This document shows positions 1-4,770 of a stretch of DNA of 5,206 bases, one piece after another. Made by a program: the position numbers and the translations under genes. Each line of letters begins with the position of its first letter. The first letter of the stretch is position 1. The DNA lies in assembly GCA_024642645.1 (NCBI GenBank), contig JAHEAS010000051.1:6098-11303 (forward strand). The letters run 5' to 3'. The notes beneath the pieces were generated by a model, which was not told the DNA's origin, searched no databases, and saw only the letters and a list, made by a program, of their open reading frames with translations. Origin of the DNA: Saprospirales bacterium (GTDB lineage Bacteria > Bacteroidota > Bacteroidia > Chitinophagales > Saprospiraceae).

Positions 1-227
1 AGGCGTTTACCAAACATAGCTAGCCCCCCAATAAAAACAACCACTCCTACCAATAGCCCTAAGCTAGGAGCTTGATAATTGTGATTTATCCAGCTAAAGA
101 TGTTTTGAGAAAGGATGCCAGTCAATACGACGAGCAATAAGAAAAGTGCAGCATTCTTTAAAGCTTGCCAGTCCGAAAGATGTGCACCACCGCCAAAGGA
201 CGAAGCTTTATTTTTTAATTCTTCCAT
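1..227 (-). CDS. Unrecognised small membrane protein, N-terminal part (cut by left edge)
   Basis: I do not recognise this gene. An open frame starts at ATG 227-225 and runs without a stop to base 1, giving 75 complete codons. It begins MEELKNKASSFGGGAHLSDW, a short polar N-terminus. Two hydrophobic stretches follow, at about residues 25-44 (ALFLLLVVLTGIL) and 54-72 (SLGLLVGVVVFIGGLAMFG), each long enough for a transmembrane helix, so an integral membrane protein is likely. There is no cleavable signal peptide and no cysteine or haem motif in the visible part. No Shine-Dalgarno precedes the ATG, as is usual in Bacteroidota. A strong terminator (399-433) separates it from the redox operon upstream, so it probably has its own promoter and need not share that operon's function. 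The coding call rests on the clean frame and the membrane-protein composition. Confidence 0.6.
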   Translation of the reverse strand, partial: MEELKNKASSFGGGAHLSDWQALKNAALFLLLVVLTGILSQNIFSWINHNYQAPSLGLLVGVVVFIGGLAMFGKR

Positions 228-247
228 GTGTTAGGAGTTGATTATTA

Positions 248-356
248 AAAGGAAATTTGATGGAATTTCCTTTGGCAATGATATCCATAAGGCGAAGGTG
301 CGATGGTGAGATAAATCACCATTATTTTTAACCTTTATCATTTATTTGGAAAGGTT
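248..356. repeat. Three successive inverted repeats in the leader of the left-edge gene
   Basis: Three inverted repeats lie between the operon terminator and the ATG at 227. The first has perfect 10-bp arms at 248-257 and 264-273 (AAAGGAAATT / AATTTCCTTT) around a 6-nt loop. The second has 7-bp arms at 303-309 and 316-322 (ATGGTGA / TCACCAT) around 6 nt. The third has 7-bp arms at 330-336 and 350-356 (AACCTTT / AAAGGTT) around 13 nt. In minus-strand RNA the first would end about 21 nt before the start codon and is followed by a short U-rich stretch, so it could be an attenuator or a leader hairpin. Read as DNA it could be an operator. The arms are seen directly; the function is not known, and AT-rich DNA yields short arms by chance. 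Confidence 0.45.
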
Positions 357-398
357 TAATTCAGCTTTTATCCGCTTTTGCGAGGATGAATATTAGGC

Positions 399-433
399 AA
401 AAAAAAAGGCGACAGATAAAATCTATCGCCTTT
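399..433 (-). terminator. Strong intrinsic terminator after the cytochrome c gene
   Basis: Read on the minus strand, the sequence forms AAAGGCGA-U-AGAU, a UUU loop, then AUCU-G-UCGCCUUU, followed by an unbroken run of nine U. The plus-strand arms are 405-412 and 426-433 (8 bp) and 414-417 and 421-424 (4 bp). A U·G wobble joins them (413/425), giving a 13-bp stem. It lies 43 nt past the stop of the cytochrome gene at 477. This is a textbook Rho-independent terminator and marks the 3' end of the redox operon. Read on the plus strand it has only a short T run, so it is directional. Confidence 0.9.
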
Positions 434-476
434 CACTTTCATTAATCGAAAGTCTAATTACTTGCGGAAACGTTAA

Positions 477-875
477 TTATTTAAATTCCCTCATGTAATG
501 AACCAATTGCCAGATGTCTTCTTGGTCTGGTATTTTCTTTTTGAAGCTTGGCATATCATCACGGCCTTCGTAGGTTTTGTAGTAGAGGGCACCATCAGAC
601 TGTTTTTGGAAAGTAGCAGTTGAAAAATCACCTGCTTCTGTGTCTAATTGTGCAGCTTTAGGTCCATCCCCTAATCCGTCTTTACCGTGGCATGACTTGC
701 AGTGCTTGGTCCAAAGTGCAGCAGCAGCTTTTTTGTCATATTTCACCGTATTCTCCATTTTCTTGTACTTATCAGGTACAGGCCAAGGTTTGGTTTGTAA
801 ATCGGTGGTCACGAAAGCCATACCAACGAGAGCGGCTGTGATGAGCATGAATGCTGAAAAAATCTTACTTTTCAT
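477..875 (-). CDS. Mono-haem class I cytochrome c, periplasmic
   Basis: This is a 132-residue cytochrome c. The haem-binding motif is CKSCH (C59, C62, H63), followed by GKDGLGDG, the usual glycine-rich turn of small class I cytochromes. The distal haem ligand is probably M108 in DDMPSF. The C-terminal helix (DIWQLVHYMREF, about 120-131) is the one that packs on the N-terminal helix in this fold. Residues 1-22 form a hydrophobic export segment after MKSK; cleavage near GMA is possible but not clear-cut, so it may stay as a membrane anchor. No lipobox Cys is present. It is the last gene of the operon, 159 nt after the preceding gene and 43 nt before the terminator. By position it is the likely electron partner of the NrfD/iron-sulfur pair upstream, passing electrons to or from an oxidase or reductase; that role is inferred. 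The start is chosen because it gives an intact signal. Confidence 0.95.
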   Translation of the reverse strand: MKSKIFSAFMLITAALVGMAFVTTDLQTKPWPVPDKYKKMENTVKYDKKAAAALWTKHCKSCHGKDGLGDGPKAAQLDTEAGDFSTATFQKQSDGALYYKTYEGRDDMPSFKKKIPDQEDIWQLVHYMREFK

Positions 876-935
876 ATCGAATGATTTTATTGTGAATTAA
901 AAGAAAGCTATTCTTTAGAAGCTTGTTTTCAAGTG

Positions 936-943
936 CAAAGGAA
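936..943 (-). promoter_or_regulatory. Weak candidate Bacteroidota -7 element before the cytochrome c gene
   Basis: On the minus strand TTCCTTTG differs at one base from the Bacteroidota primary sigma -7 consensus TAnnTTTG. It would give a leader of roughly 55 nt before the ATG at 875. No convincing -33 TTG is present at the usual 19-21 nt spacing; the nearest is a TTCG. The 159-nt gap here is the longest within the operon, which is why I looked for a second promoter. This is a weak candidate. Confidence 0.2.
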
Positions 944-953
944 CAGGCTTTCT

Positions 954-989
954 AGTTACTGTTGACGAACATTTATCCCGAAAGTAACT
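954..989. repeat. Inverted repeat AGTTACT / AGTAACT in the gap before cytochrome c
   Basis: Arms of 7 bp (954-960 and 983-989) flank a 22-nt spacer. It lies just upstream, on the minus strand, of the weak -7 candidate. It could be a dyad for a regulator or a long-loop RNA stem. It has no adjacent U tract, so it is not an intrinsic terminator. Arms this short may be chance. Confidence 0.3.
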
Positions 990-1034
990 GATTATTATCA
1001 TTTTCCTTGTCACTTTTTTTTTGAGCTGCCAAAA

Positions 1035-1979
1035 TTAACTTGCTTTCTTAAGTTGAGAGAGTTTATACAGGACAATTGCATAATGCCCCCAAACAGCGGC
1101 CATCAAAACAAAGAAGGTAATCACCATCCAACTAGGAGGGTGGGGGCTCCAAAGTGATTTTGGCAATTCACTAATCTCGTAAGAAATAGGCCTACCCCAA
1201 GCTTGGATGGTTGTAGCTGCAATATTTCCGTATTCCTCGTAATCTTCAATTACAGCAGTGATGTATAGGTTGCCTAAATCGTCGCCAGCCAAGTCGGTAG
1301 GGAAGTCAATATCGACATTGCCTTCTTCATCGGTCGTCCCCTCACCAACTTTCAGCCGTCCCACCATCCTTTTTACATAAACTACAACGTCTGCCTCCGC
1401 TATTGGTGTTTCGCCTTCCGGTGAAGGTGCCGTTACATTCAACGAAATAGTGATGGTGCTATCTTCTTTAACCGGTGTTAATTTCATACTGGCCCTCAGG
1501 ATATTGGCATCTCCATCACTTTCTTCCAACTCATCGTTTCCTGCAAATCGGGCTGCGAAAGCAAGGTATCCATCAGCGTTGAGCGCCATCGCCTTTGTGC
1601 TGATTCTAAATTTGGCAATGCCTTTTGCATTGGTCACCACCTCGCCCAATGCTTTCTCATCTTCATCGCCAATAGCGAAAAAGCCGACTTTCTCATTTGG
1701 AACAGCAGCCCACGACTTGTCCATTTTTGCCCTTAACAATCCTTGGAGTTCAACGGTATCCCCTAAGAATTGGGTGGTGCTCAAGCTCATTTTCGAACTG
1801 AATTTTTCAGGCTCGTCAGCTTCTTCAGGCTCTTCAGCTTCGGCTGCTTCTTCGGTGGGCTCCTCCTTGGCTGGTGGGTCTTGTGCAAAAAGATTGCTTG
1901 GTGTTAGCCAAAGAATGAGTAAAAGCGCAAATACCGTTTTACCAAATGATGTCAGTAGTTGATTTATTTTAGAAACCAT
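1035..1979 (-). CDS. Unrecognised periplasmic beta-rich protein with one C-terminal membrane helix
   Basis: I do not recognise a named family. The 314-residue product has a Sec signal peptide (KTVFALLLILWL, about 14-26) with likely cleavage after A32 (NLFA|QD). A strongly acidic Glu/Ala/Pro linker follows at about 38-59. Two beta-rich segments come next, about 64-170 and 172-262. Each has a turn of the form (V)VTNAKGIAKF or GTTDEEGNVDI, recalling the 'degree-of-freedom, add Gly, then beta' pattern of Ig-like or transthyretin-like (carboxypeptidase-regulatory-like) domains; this fold call is inference. A single hydrophobic helix at about 283-306 (WMVITFFVLMAAVWGHYAIV) is followed by a short Lys-rich tail, so the protein is anchored with the bulk in the periplasm. 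There are no Cys, no haem motif and no catalytic signature. It sits 51 nt after the NrfD gene, so an accessory or docking subunit of the membrane complex is plausible. Confidence 0.85.
   Translation of the reverse strand: MVSKINQLLTSFGKTVFALLLILWLTPSNLFAQDPPAKEEPTEEAAEAEEPEEADEPEKFSSKMSLSTTQFLGDTVELQGLLRAKMDKSWAAVPNEKVGFFAIGDEDEKALGEVVTNAKGIAKFRISTKAMALNADGYLAFAARFAGNDELEESDGDANILRASMKLTPVKEDSTITISLNVTAPSPEGETPIAEADVVVYVKRMVGRLKVGEGTTDEEGNVDIDFPTDLAGDDLGNLYITAVIEDYEEYGNIAATTIQAWGRPISYEISELPKSLWSPHPPSWMVITFFVLMAAVWGHYAIVLYKLSQLKKAS
1803..1868 (-). repeat. Low-complexity acidic linker coded by GAA/GCT/CCT-rich repeats
   Basis: Codons 38-59 of the signal-peptide/anchor protein encode an imperfect Glu-Glu-Ala and Glu-Pro-Glu-Glu-Ala repetition directly after the predicted signal-peptide cleavage site. 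At the DNA level it is a run of near-repeats of GAAGAGCCTGAA and GAAGCTGA. It would be a flexible, highly negative tether in the periplasm. Such tracts can vary in length by slippage. Confidence 0.6.
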
Positions 1980-2030
1980 GACAGTTGTTTTTTAGATTAA
2001 TCCAAATAGATTCCAGATACCATTTTGCTT

Positions 2031-3341
2031 TTATGCCTTTTCATCATCAATATAGTCAGAGGTAGGTACGATGGTTACCAATTTTGACGATATGATAAAG
2101 ATGAGAAGGAATGTAGCAATGCCTGCAAATGTCAATGCCCATTCCTGCCAGGTAGCAACATAGTGGACATACTCCATTCTGGTATCTTGTACAGGAAGCA
2201 ACGGCGTTTCCAAGGTTGGCACTACTATCAGGTATCGCTTTACCCACATGGCTAGCACCATCAAAAGTGCTGAGAATGCTATCGGCCCGGGCTTCCGTAA
2301 TTTCGGCAATGCAACTACTATTATCGGTAGGACGATGGCGAACAGGTTGGAAAATAAGAACCACCACCCGTACTCACTGGTATCAAATAGCTTTGATAAT
2401 ACCTCTGAGTCCCATTTTTCGGAACCATACCATCCCGTCAGGTATTCTGAAAAACTGAAATACCCATAACCTGCTGCAAGAACAAGCATGATAAATCCCA
2501 TGTAAGTAAAATGCTTTTCGGTCAAGTATTCTTTCAGATTATAAAGCCTTCTGAAAGTCCACATAATGACAATGATAACTCCGACCCCAGTGAGAATAGA
2601 GGCAATCACGAAGTAGGGGCCAAAAATGGAACTGTGCCATCCTGGCCGCAGCGTCATGCCGAATATCCATGAAAGCACCGAGGAGATGATAACGACCAAC
2701 GGAATCATGACGATAGCCAATAGCTTGGTCGCAGATTTCAATTGTTTTTTCTGTACTTCTGTTCCCTTATATCCAAGAGATAGGGTTTTGTAAAGTTTCC
2801 TTTTCCAGCTTGGGATGCTGAGGAATTCTGCATCACTGTACAAAGAAAAATCCCTAATCAATGTCAAGTACAAATAAAGGATTGCTCCTACCAAATAAGT
2901 GCATATGGCCATCACGTCCCAAGTAATAGGTGACTGAAGGCGGGGATAAAGGAACAGGTGGTGCATCCGGTCGAATCTTCCGATGCAAAGCAAGATAAAT
3001 ATTGGGCCTATCAAGCCTGCTGCAATGGTAACCAGGCCAGCAATGCGCACAATAGGCCTCCGCCATGGAACTTTAAAAACATAAAGCACACCAGACAAAA
3101 TGGCTCCGGCATAACTGATACCAATAAAGAAAATGAAATTGGCGATGTACAACCCCCAAATGACGTTGTCCCTCATACCTGTAACGACATGGCCAATAGC
3201 AATTTGTTGGTACAGGGCTACACCTCCTGCAACAATGAATAGCAACAAAATGGCTATCCAAGCCTTGGTGCCGAGACTGATTTTTTCGATTTGCGGAGCA
3301 AAATATTTGAGTCTTTCGTTGGCTGAAATGGAAGCTTTCAT
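2031..3341 (-). CDS. nrfD: NrfD-family membrane subunit, quinone-interacting (10 helices)
   Basis: This is a 436-residue integral membrane protein of the NrfD/PsrC/HybB/DsrP/ActC superfamily. Helices fall at about 27-48, 58-88, 97-120, 140-163, 205-228, 238-262, 277-298, 324-346, 353-374 and 398-420. The Lys/Arg-rich loops (VPWRRP, 175-205, FRRLYNLK, PKLRKPG) all fall on the N-terminal side, so both termini are cytoplasmic. Family-like stretches are WGLYIANFIFFIGISYAGA (63-81), GRFDRMHHLFLYPRLQSP (121-138) and LRPGWHSSIFGPY (231-243). The latter two lie on the periplasmic side, where this family binds quinone and docks its iron-sulfur partner. Ten helices match the longer ActC/HybB/DsrP branch rather than 8-helix PsrC. 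There are no haem ligands or cofactor motifs, as usual. It follows the iron-sulfur gene by 84 nt, the standard pairing. The likely role is menaquinol oxidation or menaquinone reduction; direction cannot be told. The symbol is a family label, not a claim of nitrite reduction. Confidence 0.93.
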   Translation of the reverse strand: MKASISANERLKYFAPQIEKISLGTKAWIAILLLFIVAGGVALYQQIAIGHVVTGMRDNVIWGLYIANFIFFIGISYAGAILSGVLYVFKVPWRRPIVRIAGLVTIAAGLIGPIFILLCIGRFDRMHHLFLYPRLQSPITWDVMAICTYLVGAILYLYLTLIRDFSLYSDAEFLSIPSWKRKLYKTLSLGYKGTEVQKKQLKSATKLLAIVMIPLVVIISSVLSWIFGMTLRPGWHSSIFGPYFVIASILTGVGVIIVIMWTFRRLYNLKEYLTEKHFTYMGFIMLVLAAGYGYFSFSEYLTGWYGSEKWDSEVLSKLFDTSEYGWWFLFSNLFAIVLPIIVVALPKLRKPGPIAFSALLMVLAMWVKRYLIVVPTLETPLLPVQDTRMEYVHYVATWQEWALTFAGIATFLLIFIISSKLVTIVPTSDYIDDEKA

Positions 3342-3425
3342 AATTATTAGCAGTTGTTAGTTGTTGGTTGATTATTGCCTCCCGTTACTCAATTAAGCAA
3401 GGAAAAGTTATCAAACAGCAACAGC

Positions 3426-4370
3426 TTACATGACATCATTAAACCGATTCTTGATATTCTCTGGTAAGTCGTCAAGACCACGCTCTACCGGGAATAACCG
3501 GTCGGTAGGCGGTAGGTACCAAACCCGGGGCTGAGTACCTAGGTCTTCCATGAAACGGTAGCCCGACTTGTCTTTTATCAATTGTGAGAACCTGACTGTT
3601 TCTTCTCCATTGGAGACCACGTCTTCATTTTCATCACCAAAATAGAACACGCCATTTGGGCAAGCTGTGACGCAGTCGGGAAGTTGGCCTGCACGGACCA
3701 TATCCGGACAGAAGTCACATTTTTCAACAGTACCAACTTTGCTTGGAACACTGGTTTCTGGTGAGTAACATAGACCAGCAACTTCTTCGGGCAGGTCTGG
3801 TTCGCTCCAGTTGAAAACCCGGGTGGAATATGGGCAGGCTGCCATGCAAAATTTACAGCCGATGCACCGGTCGCTATCAATTAGAACCAATCCATCTTGA
3901 CGCTTGAAGGTGGCATCCACCGGGCAAACTTTCACACAAGGTGGGTTGTCGCAATGGAAACAAGTTTTTGGGAACCAATAAGGCGCCGACTCCGGATTGT
4001 CCATCATCAGTTTCACCTGGAGCCACTCTTTTTCTTCTGGCAAATGGTGCATTTTCTGACAGGCTGTGACACACTTGCGAGCGTTCCCGCATTTTGCAAG
4101 GTCAATCACCATCACGAATTTGCGACCTGGGATACCATGCCGAGCTTCCTCGTTTGATACGCCCACGGTTTTGTGCACAGGCTTAAGGTGCTTGGAATCT
4201 ACCTCAACTAACTTTCCATCGGGCGAAAGCAGCTTCACCTTTTTTCCCTCTTCCTCTTTCTTGCCACAGGAGCAAATGGCGCTCCCACATGCAGCAGCGG
4301 CAGCTCCTAAAACAGTGAGTTTTATGAAGTCCCTTCTTTCATTCCCGTGTGTATTATCAGAATTTTGCAT
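3426..4370 (-). CDS. Tat-exported multi-[4Fe-4S] ferredoxin-like electron-transfer subunit
   Basis: This is a 314-residue iron-sulfur subunit of the DmsB/PsrB/NrfC/HybA kind. The N-terminus has a twin-arginine signal (ERRDFIK, R12-R13, then an Ala-rich core), so it is exported folded to the periplasm. C28, C33 and C35 at the end of the signal make a Tat lipoprotein possible, but no site fits the lipobox well. Residues 42-58 (GKKVKLLSPDGKLVEVD) form a short domain also present in the neighbouring 82-aa protein. Four Cys groups follow: C94-x5-C100-x3-C104; C137-x2-C140-x4-C145-x3-C149-P; C169-x2-C172-x2-C175-x3-C179-P; and C218-x2-C221-x11-C233-x3-C237-P. Groups two to four are canonical. Group one has Ala97 where the second Cys is expected, leaving 15 of 16 ligands. 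Length is somewhat above the usual 200-280. It should relay electrons between the NrfD protein next door and a periplasmic partner such as the cytochrome c. No catalytic subunit is seen. Confidence 0.93.
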   Translation of the reverse strand: MQNSDNTHGNERRDFIKLTVLGAAAAACGSAICSCGKKEEEGKKVKLLSPDGKLVEVDSKHLKPVHKTVGVSNEEARHGIPGRKFVMVIDLAKCGNARKCVTACQKMHHLPEEKEWLQVKLMMDNPESAPYWFPKTCFHCDNPPCVKVCPVDATFKRQDGLVLIDSDRCIGCKFCMAACPYSTRVFNWSEPDLPEEVAGLCYSPETSVPSKVGTVEKCDFCPDMVRAGQLPDCVTACPNGVFYFGDENEDVVSNGEETVRFSQLIKDKSGYRFMEDLGTQPRVWYLPPTDRLFPVERGLDDLPENIKNRFNDVM

Positions 4371-4436
4371 GGTATTCTTTTTGAAAATTTGGCAAAAAAA
4401 GTATTGGAAACTAGTGGTTACACTATCTCCGAATGA

Positions 4437-4685
4437 TTACTGTTTCACCTGATTTGTCCAATCAAGTATTGATTCATTAGTTACTTTATGTCCTGTGCTC
4501 ATTGCGTCCAGAACGCTTTTGTCAACTTCCACTAATTGTCCATCAGGGGTGAGCATCTTTACTGTTTCACCACTTTCCAATGGTGTTTTTGCTTCCGCCT
4601 TTCCAGCCAATAAACTGGCACCTCCCAGTAACCCAAGCGAAAGGAATTTGCGGCGGGAGGGTTTATCATTCTTCATGTTGCTCAT
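4437..4685 (-). CDS. Small Tat-signal protein, paralogue of the iron-sulfur subunit's N-terminal domain
   Basis: This 82-residue protein has an excellent twin-arginine signal, SRRKFLSLG (R11-R12), a hydrophobic core, and a likely cleavage after A32 (AEA|K), leaving a mature chain of about 50 residues. It has no Cys and no cofactor motif. Residues 39-55 (GETVKMLTPDGQLVEVD) match residues 42-58 of the next gene's product at 12 of 17 positions. A later HKVTNE resembles HKTVGVSNE there, so the two are paralogous outside the clusters. Its function is unknown; a small structural subunit, an assembly partner that travels with the iron-sulfur protein through Tat, or a duplication remnant are options. 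It is followed after 66 nt by the iron-sulfur gene, with no terminator between. A second in-frame ATG at codon 4 is an equally good start. The Tat motif and shared domain make it a real gene despite its size. Confidence 0.85.
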   Translation of the reverse strand: MSNMKNDKPSRRKFLSLGLLGGASLLAGKAEAKTPLESGETVKMLTPDGQLVEVDKSVLDAMSTGHKVTNESILDWTNQVKQ

Positions 4686-4770
4686 TTTGAAAAGTATTTA
4701 AATGATAAGGCAGCCGTTTTGGTGGTTCGTAAACCGGTAGTAACTGACCGCCGTATTTCAAAATTGATTC

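Noticed and set aside
1012..1022. T-rich run after CCTTGTCAC as a terminator for the anchored-protein gene
   Set aside because: The T run is on the plus strand, so it reads as A on the transcribed minus strand, and there is no adjacent stem.
1450..1962. Plus-strand open frame of 170 codons opposite the anchored beta protein
   Set aside because: It is antisense to a gene with a clear signal peptide, linker and membrane helix. The Ser/Ala-rich run in it is the complement of the Glu/Ala linker codons, and no promoter or domain supports it.
2056..2367. Minus-strand frame of 103 codons inside the NrfD gene
   Set aside because: It is an out-of-frame shadow of the NrfD coding sequence; its Cys-rich look comes from the frame shift, not from a motif with regular spacing.
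4066..4452. Plus-strand open frame of 128 codons opposite the Fe-S gene
   Set aside because: It overlaps the well-supported Tat/Fe-S gene on the other strand and its translation shows no domain-like pattern.
4724..4735. GGTT-CGTA-AACC small dyad before the small Tat gene
   Set aside because: The 4-bp arms are too short to distinguish from chance, and no U tract or promoter lies next to it.
4734..4747. CCGGTAGTAACTGA, similar at 12 of 14 bases to 978-991 in another gap, as a shared operator
   Set aside because: About one such match among the intergenic bases is expected by chance, and the two sites are at different distances from their genes.
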